DNA of 64,000 nt from Watersipora subatra (Eukaryota > Bryozoa > Gymnolaemata > Cheilostomatida > Watersiporidae), in assembly GCF_963576615.1 (NCBI RefSeq), contig NC_088712.1, positions 33,427,155 through 33,491,154 on the forward strand, written 5' to 3'. A program made the translations under genes and the position numbers. This document shows positions 1 through 11,971 of this stretch, piece after piece (within the stretch, counting starts at the first letter, position 1; each line of letters opens with the position of its first letter). A model generated the notes under the pieces. It was given only the letters and a program-made list of their open reading frames with translations, was not told the DNA's origin and ran no database searches.

Positions 1-53
1 ACGTCATAACTATTAGCTTTATACAAATTACAAACAGTTTCAGTTGGGCGGCG

Positions 54-92
54 ATGAGCGACGAAGACAAAGACTTTATCGATGTTGAAAGT
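54..92 (+). CDS. MAX: MAX coding exon 1
   Basis: The ATG at 54 opens [13 protein letters not shown], which parallels the MSDNDDIEVES start of vertebrate MAX. The exon ends at a GTGAGA donor (93) in phase 0. Read past the donor, the frame stops at a TAG about 25 bp later, which supports splicing here. Confidence 0.85.
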
Positions 93-3000
93 GTGAGAGC
101 TAAATTATTTGATAGTACTCCTATTTAGCAGTTTCAGGTTGGATAAAGAGCTACTTAGTATAACCTTCTTTATTAGACGTTACGTTTTTACAAATAATGT
201 TATTAAGCTCATGCCGACTTCCATAGAAATAGCTCTAACTTCAATCACCGGTCCGCTTCTGTTTTTTGTTTATGCTAATGACTTGCCAGGCAAAATAACA
301 TCGGAATGTCGTCTGTTTGCAGATGATGCCCTTGTGTGCAATTTAAGAAGTGAGAGTGCAGTTTCAAACGAAGATTTAATGACTCTCGAGGAATGGTCCC
401 GCATCTGGCAACTTTCTTTTAATCAAAGTGTTCAGTTTTTTCCATCGGTGAACTGAAATCTCAACAGGACTACTATTTACATAATGCAAAGCTAACAAAT
501 GTTGACTCCTATCCATATTTAGGAGGTGAGCTGAGTAGTAAATTAAAATGGGAAAAACACATAGATAAAATTACATCAAAAGCTAACAGACTAGTAGGAA
601 TGTTACATAGAGTTCTTAAAACAGCTGACACTAAGACAAGATTAGTAGCATACAAGACTCTGATACGATCAGGCCTTGAATATACTTGCCAGGTGTGGGA
701 CCCACATTTAAAAAAAGATATCAAGAAGATCGAGAAAATCCAAAATAAATGTCTGAAATATGTTTACCGCATAAGATCACCAGTAAGCTTTTTACAATTA
801 ATGGAAAGCACTAACAAAATCATTACAAGAATCTAGAAAAGATGCCCGAATAAAACTATATTGCAAAGTGTTGAGGTCTGGTGTTATTCAAAACACTTTT
901 ACTCTTCCCAATAACCTGCACGATACAAGACAAAATAGGGAATTGTACATGCCATCTATAAAATCAGGGCAATATTTTCACTCCTTTTGGCCAAAAACAA
1001 CTAGGGATCTTCGAGGGAATGTCGAGTGTGCAGATGTTTAATTTCTTTGATTTAACCGGAGAGATTTGTACATGTATATATATATGTCAATAAATAAATA
1101 TATAATAAAGAATAAAATAAATAAATAAAAGTAAAAAATAAACAAAGGTTCTTGAAACTGAGTTTTCACGTCTTTTTGCCTTTAGAGGCTCTCAGTGAGA
1201 ACAATCTGATCTGACCGGTGTTCGTCTTTTGACAAAGTCTCAGATACATGCCCCATTAGGCTGTTACTGAACGTATCTTTAACTGCTCTGTTCAAAATAG
1301 CGGATATTCAAGCAAATTTTGTCCGATTTCCTTTTTTTGGAAATTTTGTACCTACAAGCACTTGTTGAAATTTGCATCAAAATGCGCACTATAAGAATAA
1401 GTTGCGCACTTTACTATTTTGTTAGTAACCAAGTATTAATGTTGTGTTGCTAACATTTTAGGATGACGAACGCACAGGCGATGCTGATAATGATCTACAA
1501 TTTGCTAATCCAGTAAGTATGGTACAAGTGTTACCTTTTTCTATAGATGCTTCTGTGAGTGGTAACAGTACTAAGAGTTGCTAGACATTGTACATTGTGT
1601 AATAGTTCAAGTGTACTCACGTGGTCAAGTGTACCGTATACTTTGCTTCAAGCAGTATGTTGAGTTTTGGCTTCGAAATGAAACTGGGATGTACTATTTT
1701 TATCTTCAGTCATTGAAGAATTCGATAATTTTAGCTTAGGTACAACTTTATATAGAAATTGAGCACCAATGACTAGTATTTATAAAATTATAATATTCAA
1801 TATTAACTACTAATCAATGTAGTAATTATAGTGCGAAGTCATAGCTGGGATAATTGCTGCTGCCCTTGCAAGTTCAAAGTTCAGCATTCTGAAATTTTTG
1901 TTTAGTTTTTTGGGAGTGAAAACTTTTTTAAGCTCAGTTTTACCTTTTCCGATTACCTCACAAATTAATTTGTTGCCTGATAGACAATTTTAGGTTGTTT
2001 ATAGCGCCTAATTCTTACAAGTCGACATTTGCTCCATGATGATATAAAAACACATTTCCAAAGAGAGGTGAAAACGAATCGACACAATTTTCAATCTTTG
2101 ATAAGACAGCCAGTTTGTTGTAATATTATATTACCTGCTTAAGTGATTCGGTTTTAGCCTTACAGATGGTTGTCCCCTCTTAGTTTGATCATAATTAAAT
2201 GGCATAAATCGAATAAACAGGTTTTGCTTTCTTCCGATGATCACGGGTTTGATCAATTAATGCAATTCAATACCATAAATGAGTCTTCAGTGAAAAGATC
2301 AGCCTATTTGTAGCTGCTCCTATAGTAAGTCACTGAGGAGGGTCGAGTAAATTGATTATAAGTACTTGACGTCTTATATGCCCACTAAAAGATACCATAA
2401 AGTACCATCGAGTAGAAAAAAACATTCACTGTCAGTGTTTCTTTTACTGTAAAAGGAATTCTTTGTGCCTTCTTTAAAGGTTGACTTGCAACAAAATTCG
2501 CATTACAGTTATTTGATATGAAAAGATTCACCATGTTTTACTCTGTTGTGTTGTAGGTGCAAAATATGTGGAAAGGTGATTACAAGCTCTTAAAAGCTCA
2601 AAAACGAACAGAAAATCGCAGCCACACGAGACCGTCGTTGTTTTGATTCTCTCTCCAAAACGGCTCAAATATGACGTAGTTGTGAGAGATGGTTTTTGTT
2701 TACACTTTCATGCATCCTTATTCGTCGACATGTTTTCACAAATATACTTCACGCATTCAATAAAACCATGTCTATAGTTCTTACGCGTCTGTTTTATCAT
2801 CATCGTAATGCTGTCACTTTTAGCAGTAATATCCTATAACTTACAGTAAAAATTTGTTTAATTTTTTAGCCTTAGCATGAAGGAGTACATATCATTGTCT
2901 GATAATCATGACGAGCCTGTTGGTCATTTGTAATAATCAAAAAGTGCTGCAGAAATTATTTGCGAATTATTGAGTCACATGATCAGATTACGACTTGCCG

Positions 3001-6000
3001 ATTAGACCAAACCGAAACAAAACTGTAAAGTAGCGAGCATCTATATTTGATACGGGGTCTTCGGTAAAATCCGAAGTGTTTGTCATAAACTAGTGCTACG
3101 ATAAGTTTTATATTGAGCTTTTTATTGCCCTTTCAATTCACAGAAGAACATCACGTGACAAGACGATAACTAAATTTCATGGCTACTTCATCGAAATAAA
3201 GAGATTCCAATCTACAGCGGCTTTTCGTTTTTGAGCTTTTAAGAGCTTGTAATCACATTTCCACATATTTGGCACCTACAACACAACAGAGTAAGACATG
3301 GCGAACCTTCTGATATCAAATAACTGTAATGTGAATTTTATTGCAAGTCAACCTTTAACATTTTACATGCAGTTATGATATTCATCAAATTTAGGAATTT
3401 TTGCTGCGACAAAGACCATGTGATGGCAATTGAAAAACATCTTACGTTTGCTCGAGAAAGACCCCGTGAAAAAACATTCTTTTGGACTTTGACCATCGTC
3501 CAAATTTTGTAAATTGTAGTATGTAGCAACTATTATAGTTACAATTATATTATAGTAGGCTACTACTGAATGTTCGTCGTTGCACGGATAATAAAAAAGT
3601 TTTTGCATAGAAAATTTATTTTCAATTGGCCAAGTTTCTTTTCACAATGAATTTGAGTAACTTAAGCTATTCTAAATCTTTACTTTAATAAAAGCCATTA
3701 TTATAACTTTAGCCAGCGTTAGAAAAAAAAGATTGTCATGATCTTTCATGCAATCTTTATCTTCAAGTATGCTAGCTGAAGCATGCTATTTTAACTAATC
3801 AGCATTAAAGATAGGCAGTTGTAATAAGTCTGAACACAATAATTCCATTGTATAGCAATGTAACCGCTTGACTTAGTGGATAGACACGCCAGTCTGCAGA
3901 CCTGGAAGTTCTGACTTCAAATCTAGTACGAAGTAGATTTTTTATTCTTATAACCTTATCGTTATAACTGGACACGCAAACGATAGGCAAACACTCAGAT
4001 TTATATATAGACTAAATGTTTGCGTAATAATATATTCTTTTTATTCGATTTGCTGTTTAAAAAGGGATATTGCAAAACAGCTCATAATGATCTAGCATTA
4101 TAGACATTGACAAAATTTGAAAGAAAAAATGTGTGCTGCAGTTGCATATTTTGAAACAATATTCAATATACATGTATTTTTACTGGTGTCTAGTTGACGC
4201 ATCTCTATCCATGGCAAAGTTTCTGTTAAAATAGGTGTTGAGCTCTTCGTTGAATGGTACTGTGTAAGAGATGCTCGGCTTCTATTGCCATTTCATGGAT
4301 TTGGCTATCACATTGTAAGAATGAAATTGATCTAATTTTATCAGCTTTACCAAGTTCATCCTTGGTTTGCGAGAGCTGTAAGGTTCTTGAAAGAGCACTA
4401 TGGATGTATTGTATAAATTTAGGCAGATAAACGAGCGCATCACAATGCTCTAGAAAGAAAGAGAAGAGACCATATCAAGGAAAGTTTTAATGGACTCCGA
4501 GACACTCTCCCCAAAATACGAGGAGAAAAGGTAACACGTCAACATTGTCAATTCGCCTCATTTATACATATAAATTTTAGCTTGGCCTCTTTTTGGCCTT
4601 CAAGGTATTTTTTGCAAAGGTTCATTCTTGTTCATGTACACGCAATAGCTGAGCTGGGCACTGAGTCCATTGACAAGTGCCCTGTCAATGCTTCATTCTT
4701 GTTCATGTACATGCAATAGCTGAGCTGGGCACTGAGTCCATTGACAAGTGCCCTGTCAATGCTTCATTCTTGTTCATGTACATGCAATAGCTGAGCTGGG
4801 CACTGAGTCCATTGACAAGTGCCCTGTCAATGCTTCATTCTTGTTCATGTACATGCAATAGCTGAGCTGGGCACTGAGTCCATTGACAAGTGCCCTGTCA
4901 ATGCTTCATTCTTGTTCATGTACATGCAATAGCTGAGCTGGGCACTGAGTCCATTGACAAGTGCCCTGTCAATGCTTCATTCTTGTTCATGTACATGCAA
5001 TAGCTGAGCTGGGCACTGAGTCCATTGACAAGTGCATCTATGTTGATGTATTGTTAAAAATTGGCTGCAGGTATAAGTATTTACAAATATTTAAATTGTT
5101 TTTGCCTTTTAATTATAAATTCAACTGATGCGCTTGATGTGTATAAAAGCTGTGTTATTAGATTAATATACGGGCCATCGATAGGGTCATTACCGTGGCA
5201 GTCACATATCACTGAAAGTTTCATATTGAGAAAATGTGGGATAGATTATGTGTGTAGCCACAAACTTATGTTATCATGTACCCTGTTCCACGATAGATTG
5301 TTTTAGTATTGTGTGACTCCCTACCCATCTAGGGTACAGGTGAGGAGGTGAGGGTACAGGAGTCATGGAATAAATTGAATCTTGACCACAAGCGCAATTG
5401 ACCAGTCGCTGGTAAATAGTTGATGCTAATGGCATAAACAGAGTAATTGGTACCATTGTAAATCCTCAACTATAAATACTTTTTAATAAGGGTTTGGCCA
5501 GGTAAAATGTATGTAAACTGCAATAGCGTTTTATTATATTATATGAAATGGGTTTGCAGTATGTAATATAACACTTGATCACAGTGTGATTATCTGTTAT
5601 ATCACAGTCGCATTATGATAACAGTAAGCCATAACAGTGAGTGATAACAGTGAGCGCTAAGAGTGAGTGATAACAGTGAGTGATAACAGTGAGTGCCAAC
5701 AGTGAGTGATAACAGAGAGTGATAACAGTGAATGATAACAGTGAGCGCTAACAGTGAGTGATAACAGTAAGTGATAACAGTAAGTGATAACAGTGAGTAA
5801 TAACAGTGAGTGATAATAGTGAGTGATAACAGTGAGTGATAACAGTGAGCGATAACAGAAAGTGATAACAATGAGTAATAACAGTAGTGATAACAGTGAG
5901 TGATAACAGTGAGTGATAACAGTGAGTGATAACAGTGAGTGATAACAGTGAGTGATAACGGTGAATGGTAACAGTAAGTAATAACAGTAAGTGATAACAG

Positions 6001-9000
6001 TAAGTGATAACAGTGAGCGCTAGCAGTAAGCGATAACAGCGAGCGATAACAGTAAGTGATAACAGTGAGTAATAACAGTGAGTGATAACAGTGAGTGACA
6101 ACAGTAAGTGATAACTATAAGTGATAACAGTGAGGAATAACAGTAAGGGATAACAGTAAGTGATAACAGTGAGTGATAGCAATAAGTGATAACAATAAGT
6201 GGTAACAGTGAGGAATAACAGTAAGGGATAACAATAAGTGATAACAGTGATTGATAACAGTGAGTTATAACAATAAGTGATAACACTGAGGAATAACAGT
6301 AAGGGAAAACAGTAAGTGATAACAGTGAGTGATAACAGTGAGTTATAACAATAAGTGATAACAGTGAGGGACAACAGTAAGGGATAACAGTGAGTGATAG
6401 TACTAGGTTGTGTGAATGTTTTCAGCGTTTCTCATCTGCTTGTAGGCCTCACGCGCACAAATACTGAAGTGCGCCACGGACTATATCATGAGTATGAAGG
6501 GGGTCTCTGGCACCCATAAGAAAGCTATTGATGAGCTCAGGAACGAGAATAAGCAGCTTGAAGAGCAAAGTACGTACTCGTGTCTGATCCCGAGTGCGTT
6601 GTGCTGTTTTAAAGTATGCCAAGCGCGCGGAACAAGCATGCTATACATATAAGAACAAGACTTGCGAAATATTCTTTGTATGTAGGAGCGAATATTTCCA
6701 TAAGAATTTCCTCTAATTCATCCCATCATACAAAAATGGCTTAACGACTTCTTAATAAGCCCAGCAGGTATTAACACAACACTTTAAAACAAATGCACTA
6801 TATCAAACCAAATATTAACCAACTAAATTATTCAAGTAATAACCAATAGAAAGAAATTTGTATCATTATTTTATGTTAGAGACACACCAGCTGAAGGGCA
6901 AGTTTGTTGTTTGTTCACTGAATTCGCTGAATTTGATTTGTCCGAGGTCAGCTTATGCTCAATAGCTCAATTGCTAGTAGATCAGAAAAACATGAGAGTT
7001 AACTGCTCATTCTAAATTTCCACAATGATTTGATCAAACTTGAATTTTGTTTGGATTAATTTTCAGATGATCGTTGTGTTGCCACAACCGATCCGAAAAC
7101 AATTTACAATGGCACACCAACTATGGTTTCACTTTACTGTGACTAGTTTCACTTTTAAGGCTATTATTCTGTGTTTGTAATGCTTTAGGAAGGGCCACCA
7201 AGCCTATTAGACCCCTTTTTAATAAGGAAACAAAGCAAAACATAGGCAGTTGCATTGAACTTGCTTTAGTATCAAGAGAAACCCATGTACCCAGGCACTC
7301 CCAGGCACTCCCCGGCGCCATGAGAGACCATCATGTGTAATAGTAATCTGCACAATTATTCCAGGCTATTGGAGCAGTCGGTCATGTGCTCTAACCTTCA
7401 AACATTGTTTCGGACGAACACTGCTCTTATTACTGGATTATAAGATTATGACTAGTGCCCTGGCACTCTAGTGGGCTGTAAGAGATTGTCAGGCATGCGA
7501 ATAAAGCACACAGAATAACTAAGTATATGCACAAAAGTTCTAAAGTCTAAAAAAGGAAATGATTGGTGCAGGTGGTGGTGTGAAGGTGAATGAATCCGGT
7601 TGGAAGCAATATTTTTTCCTAACCTTTAAAGCACATAAATTACATAAATCTTTTAGTATATATTTCAATACATCAGAGTCTTGGCTTTCGAATGAGCCTA
7701 TATTCAATACACAAAGAATAATAGAACTATGAAAAACAGGGTGTCAAAAGGATGTCCTGCAAAAAGAACACTTAGTTCAGGTTCTCCAAATGTAATTTCA
7801 CAATTATTATTTAGCCTTCGGTAGTCGATCCCTTTCGCTGCCGTTGAGGCTGCGCTTTTCTTGGACAATCGGTGCTGTTAAACCCAGAGAGCGCTAATAA
7901 TAAACTAGGATTCTAGACAATCAACAATGCCCGATATAGTGCTAACGCCCGGCCAATACAAACACATTTTCTGGGTTAATTAATTATGCTTCAATAAATG
8001 TACTGGCGTTGATAAAGGTAATGAAATCACATCGATTAAATTGTGACCTGCGGTTGCGTGGCCCGAGGACTATATGTCAATCGCACTTTCGCGAGATCAC
8101 GCAATACTTAAAACTAATTAGTTTCAGTCGTGACCCTCAACATCACAATAAACTGAGAGGGCTAGTGCATAATATCATCGGGAAAACATAGTATGGTGCT
8201 TGGAATCTGAGTTATTTATCATAGAAATAATCTGTATATGGAGAACTAATGACACTGATTCCTTTGTCATCTTCATTGGTTCTCTGGAGTTGTCCTATCG
8301 TGACACCTATAATGACACTAGTGTCATTATCGTAGTTGATAAATATAAGCGGTAAGCAATAAAATAGGCGGTAAGAGCACACAACACCACATATAAAAAT
8401 TGTGATGTCACAATTTCCGAGTCTATGCCAGTAAAAATTTCTGCGGTAGCGCTCTGGGGTAATCCTATAAACACCAACCAATGTCTATCTCACCATGGCA
8501 AACAATAGCTCATTCGAAAGCCAAGACTCTGATGTATTGAAATAAACAACAACAAAAATTATGTAATTTATGTGCTTTAAAGCTTTCGAATGAGCTCTTG
8601 TTTGCCATGGTGAGACAGACATTGGTTGGTGTTTATAGGATTTCCCCGGAGCTCTACAGCAAAAAAAGTTTACTGGCATAGTCTCGAAAATTGTGACGTC
8701 ACAATTCTCATATTCGTTGTTGTGTGCTCTAACCGCTTATTTATCAACTACGATAATGGCGCTAGTGGCAGGCGAAGGTAGGACAACTCCAGAGAACCAA
8801 TGAAAATGACAAAGGAGTCAGTGTCATTAGTTCTCCATGTACAGAATATTTCTACGATAAATAACTCAGATTCCAAGCACTATGTTTTCCCGATGATATT
8901 ATGCACTAGCCTCTCATTTTATTGTGATGTTGAGAGTCACGACTAAGACTAATTAGTTTCAACCATTGCGTGATCTCGCGAATGTGCGATTAACATATAG

Positions 9001-11601
9001 TCCTAGGGCCACACAACCGCAGGTCACAATTTAATCGATGTGATTTCATTACCTCTATCAACGCCAGTATATTTATTGAAGCATAATTAATTAATCCAGA
9101 ACATGTGTTTGTATTGGTCGGGCGTTAGCACGATCGCGGGCATTGTTGATTATCTAGAATCTTAGTTTATTATTAGCGCTCTCCGGGTTTAACATCACCG
9201 ATTGTCACAGAAAAGCGCAGCCTCAATGGCAGCGAAACGGATCGACAACCTAAGGCTAAATGAGAATTATGTCACATTTTGAGTACCTGAGCCAAGTGTT
9301 TTTTTTTGCAGGACGTACTTTTGACACCCTGTTTTTCATAGTCCCACGACCAAACGAGCTGATGCGAAGTTTGGGAATTTTTATGATAAATGCATGTGCA
9401 CACAACTTACGAAAATTGTTCATCAACAATGAGACGAACCCTTGTAATAAAATTTCATCAACAAATTTAACCATCGTTTGGTAGATTAGTTGAAGTATAA
9501 TAACGATACAAAACACATATAGGCCTATTTAAATATGTTACCAAGTATTTGTATATTCTCGAAAATCTCTTAAAACTTACTTATCTGATCGGATTATACA
9601 CAAATAGACAGATTTATTAGGACGGAAATCGTCACAAAACGCTTGAAAAGCTTGGTTTAATAAAAGTTAAGACTGGAAATTGAAACGGCGGGCGACAGAG
9701 AATAGAACGATTAAGTCGTGCGCATTTCGCAAAAAATAGCGTGCACATTTCACCAGTCTATGGCATTGTTTACTTGTAATCGGATTTATTCGAAGGTTTC
9801 TGTAATAAACGTAGACCGTTTGAGGCATTGACCAATTTATAGGCACGAAATCGTGGTACACAGTTTATCAGCCTATGTTTTTTTGTCCAATCACCGACGG
9901 TTTCATTTTTTAAAACGTTAGCCAAAATTCTTTACAACTTATGTACAAGCTAGGACCGAACTACAACGCCCCTTTATGACGAGAACATTTTTTATTTTGC
10001 TGCAGTTTGCATGAAACTTTCAGACGTGTGAATGCTAATACTCGTTTTCTGTTAAAGATCGCTATCAAAACCATTCTACATTCAACGCAACCAACTTTCA
10101 AACCGTGTATAGTACACAGTAGCTTGCCATTTTACTTCCAATTTTGCATTTCAGAGTTATAATAAACATATTTCTTTATTGTTGTTGAATTACATTCATT
10201 ACAGTAGATTAGGCCTACAGCTTTATAACACTTTTATAACAGCTTTTATTTTGCTGCAGTTTGCAGAAATCTTCCAGACGCGTGAACGCTCGTAGGTTTT
10301 CTATTATTGCTGTATTACTATATTAACAATATTGGTTATTCTAATAATATCAGTGCGTTTTACTTCTAATAATGGCCAATATTGCATTTCTCCTATTGCA
10401 GGGGAGAGATTATAATAGACATATAATATTTTCCTTTCATTATTGCTGTTTGTCATGACCAAACACTCTTTAAATATATTTTTTTTAAATCTATATAAAT
10501 ACCACAACTTCTCGATATTGTTAGCTATGACGTTTTTAAATGTAAACAAAATTGTGCATTGGTTTTCTATTATTACTATATTAATAATATTGATTATTCT
10601 AATAATATCAGTGCATTTTACTTCTAATATTGGCCAATATTGCATTTTTCCTATTGCAGGGGTAAAATATAAACACCTTTTCCTTTCATTATTGCTGTTT
10701 GTTGCTGGATGGACATTCGAACATACGTACACAGCTCCTGATTATACTGAAGGTTATTATTATGCAAAGTTGAATGTTGATGGATGTTTCTATAGTCCGT
10801 ATTTTAATAAAGAAAGAACAACCGTCTCCCATTTTTGGAAATTTGTTTGTTTTAATTTCCAGGCTATTTAAAAACCCTACTTCTTAAATATAATGTTGAA
10901 TGCTTATGAATACTCAATGCTCTAGGATTTTTCATCTGTATTCAATCTACTCGTCATATTGAAAAGGCCGATGTCATACATGTAGGTCTACATGCACCTG
11001 TACATGCCTCCCTATTACATACCTCCCTATCACATACATCCCTATCACATACATCCCCATCACATACCTCCATATCACCTACCTCCCTATCACATACCTC
11101 CCTATCACATACCTCCCTATCACATACCTCCCTATCACATACCTCCCTATCACATACTTCCCTATCACATACTTCCCTATTACATACCTCCCTATTACAT
11201 ACCTCCCTATCACATACATCCCTATCACATACCTCCATATCACCTACCTCCCTATCACATACAATGTACCTCCCTATTACATACCTCCCTATTACATACC
11301 TCCCTATTACATACCTCCCTATCACATACATCCCTATCACATCCCTCCATATCACCTACCTCCCTATCACATACCTTCCTATCACATACCTCCCTATCAC
11401 ATACCTCCTATACCCCCTGTTATTTGTAGATTTACTGTCATTTGGTATTTTGTAGTCGCGACGCTTGAACAGCTCGCAGACTCTAATGAATTTTCAACCA
11501 GTGGATCTGTGGAAAACTTTATTGAAGACTCTCTGCACAGAGATGAACCTTTACCTGAGCCTGATCTTCGCCCACCTCGAAGGAAAAAGGCTAAAAACTG
11601 A
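54..11601 (+). CDS. MAX: MAX bHLH-leucine zipper transcription factor, five coding exons, 155 aa
   Basis: The coding exons are 54-92, 1462-1512, 4423-4530, 6446-6569 and 11456-11601. They join in frame to 155 codons plus TGA, against 160 aa in human MAX. Residues 1-30 are acidic ([13 protein letters not shown]...). Residues 31-66 hold the basic region and helix 1, with [20 protein letters not shown]; His37, Glu41 and Arg45 have the spacing of the E-box-contacting residues. Exon 4 (ASRAQIL...) gives helix 2 and the start of the zipper. The last exon completes the zipper (IATLEQL) and ends in an acidic stretch plus PRRKKAKN, a likely nuclear localisation signal. MAX is the nuclear partner of MYC, MXD and MNT proteins and binds CACGTG. 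The promoter lies outside the window; only 53 bases of upstream sequence are present. Introns are filled with transposons and minisatellites. Identification is very secure from the bHLH; exons 1, 2 and 5 are inferred from splice sites and reading phase. Confidence 0.95.
235..1145 (+). mobile_element. 5'-truncated non-LTR retrotransposon in MAX intron 1
   Basis: Broken frames encode the end of a reverse transcriptase. [13 protein letters not shown] and the catalytic FADDALV come first, then [16 protein letters not shown], then a C-terminal region with [13 protein letters not shown]. These are typical of CR1/jockey-type LINEs. The frame is interrupted near 455 and after 830, and the 5' part (endonuclease, most of the RT) is missing. 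An AATAAATAAATA-rich tail at about 1090-1145 fits the 3' end of the element. It is sense to MAX and begins about 140 bp after the exon 1 donor. Confidence 0.8.
1462..1512 (+). CDS. MAX: MAX coding exon 2 (acidic)
   Basis: A 51-bp exon between a TTTAG acceptor and a perfect GTAAGT donor. It encodes 17 residues, [17 protein letters not shown], continuing the acidic N-terminus. Phase is 0 on both sides, so skipping it would keep the frame, much like the small alternatively spliced N-terminal exon of vertebrate MAX. Confidence 0.8.
2478..3354. mobile_element. Fold-back element, copy 1, in MAX intron 2
   Basis: The ends are AGGTTGACTTGC and GCAAGTCAACCT, flanked on both sides by TTAA. The terminal inverted repeats are long (more than about 130 bp, with a few mismatches), and no transposase frame is visible. 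The same element recurs at 53230-58290, split by a LINE. TTAA flanks would suit a piggyBac-type target site, but the second copy is not flanked by TTAA, so the superfamily is open. Confidence 0.75.
3860..3930 (+). repeat. tRNA-like SINE head in MAX intron 2
   Basis: A segment with a box-A-like ACTTAGTGGATAG and a box-B-like GTTCTGACTTCAAATC, with a tRNA-like order between them. The sequence is degenerate and does not form a clean cloverleaf, so it is called a tRNA-derived SINE remnant and not a functional tRNA. Confidence 0.5.
4423..4530 (+). CDS. MAX: MAX coding exon 3 (basic region and helix 1)
   Basis: A 108-bp exon after an AATTTAG acceptor, ending at GTAACA. It encodes 36 residues from [15 protein letters not shown] to the end of the helix 1 and loop region ([11 protein letters not shown]). 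This is the diagnostic MAX block and is nearly identical to vertebrate MAX. Confidence 0.97.
4621..5034. repeat. 71-bp minisatellite in MAX intron 3
   Basis: About 5.7 near-identical copies of a 71-bp unit that contains TGTTCATGTACATGCAATAG. Each unit also carries GGGCACT and AAGTGCCC, which could pair as a hairpin. The near identity suggests recent amplification. Confidence 0.95.
5617..6403. repeat. 13-bp minisatellite in MAX intron 3
   Basis: About 60 variant copies of GTGAGTGATAACA. The array ends about 43 bp before the exon 4 acceptor. A period of 13 leaves long stop-free frames on the minus strand, which are not genes. Confidence 0.95.
6446..6569 (+). CDS. MAX: MAX coding exon 4 (helix 2 and zipper)
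   Basis: The exon opens with [14 protein letters not shown] and runs through [18 protein letters not shown] to a GTACGT donor, leaving one base (A) to complete an Ile codon with exon 5. The acceptor TTGTAG lies about 40 bp downstream of a 13-bp minisatellite. The vertebrate QN pair in the zipper is EN here. Confidence 0.95.
6570..7723. other. MAX intron 4, proximal part: no feature recognised
   Basis: AT-rich intron sequence. A segment near 7668-7705 matches, in inverted orientation, the centre of the following fold-back element (about 8514-8545), so repeat fragments extend into it. No exon or RNA gene could be supported. Confidence 0.5.
7724..9343. mobile_element. Large fold-back element of about 1.6 kb in MAX intron 4
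   Basis: Two arms of roughly 750-800 bp are imperfect reverse complements around a centre near 8545. The outer ends pair CTATGAAAAACAGGGTGTCA with its complement at about 9320-9341. Inner landmarks that pair include the sequences around 8020-8080 with 9000-9060, and 8460-8515 with 8590-8640. No transposase is encoded, so this is probably a non-autonomous DNA transposon. Confidence 0.75.
9344..10720. repeat. Dispersed repeat, copy 1 (second copy at 44001)
   Basis: It starts with ACCAAACGAGC and shares long stretches with 44001-44965, including GCATGTGCACACAACT and the later AATAATATCAGTGCATTTTA block followed by TCCTATTGCAGGGG. That last block occurs twice within this copy (about 10330 and 10590). 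No coding capacity is recognised. Confidence 0.65.
11005..11411. repeat. 15-bp minisatellite CCTCCCTATCACATA in MAX intron 4
   Basis: About 27 copies with minor variants, ending about 45 bp before the exon 5 acceptor. The pyrimidine-rich strand is the coding strand. Because 15 is divisible by 3, several frames stay open across the array. Confidence 0.95.
11456..11601 (+). CDS. MAX: MAX coding exon 5 (zipper end, acidic region, basic tail)
   Basis: After a TTGTAG acceptor the exon supplies TC to the split Ile codon, then [12 protein letters not shown]..., an acidic Ser-rich part and PRRKKAKN before TGA (11599-11601). Phase and content match the C-terminus of MAX. The acceptor sits about 45 bp after a pyrimidine-rich 15-bp minisatellite. 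Confidence 0.85.
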
Positions 11602-11965
11602 TGGAATATTAAACTATCAAGTGCTTGGTTTGAATGTTGCCGGCATTTTTATTATACTTGCTGACATTCAGCAGCTAGATCAGTGTTTTGTATCAGCATC
11701 AGCTATAGTTTATGCTATAGTTTAAACATCGGCACTTAGTTTATGCTCTTTTTGCCTTTTCCTTTCCATTCTTTCAAGTGAAGAAGTCCTGCTGCTACTA
11801 CTGTAAATGCAATGTACCATTATCTGTTGCTTATTTTACTATTTAATGTGCTCGCTCGCCGTTATCTGAATGGACTTTTCCGCTATTTTTAACGATGTAG
11901 GTCTCTCAGGACTTCCTGAAGCCTATGGTATCACTTTATTTTGGTTCAAACTGTACAAAGGTTTC

Positions 11966-11971
11966 AATAAA
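11966..11971 (+). other. Candidate polyadenylation signal of MAX
   Basis: AATAAA about 365 bp after the MAX stop codon, in AT-rich sequence. Confidence 0.55.

Noticed and set aside
3152..3157. CACGTG E-box in MAX intron 2 as an autoregulatory MAX site
   Set aside because: It lies within a transposable element and is also present in the other copy (near 58070), so it is explained by the repeat.
4629..5034. Possible CRISPR-like array of regularly spaced repeats
   Set aside because: The units are contiguous with no variable spacers, and the sequence is inside an intron of an animal gene; it is a minisatellite.
5602..6374. Minus-strand frames of 88-208 codons ([15 protein letters not shown])
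   Set aside because: Translations of the 13-bp minisatellite in MAX intron 3.
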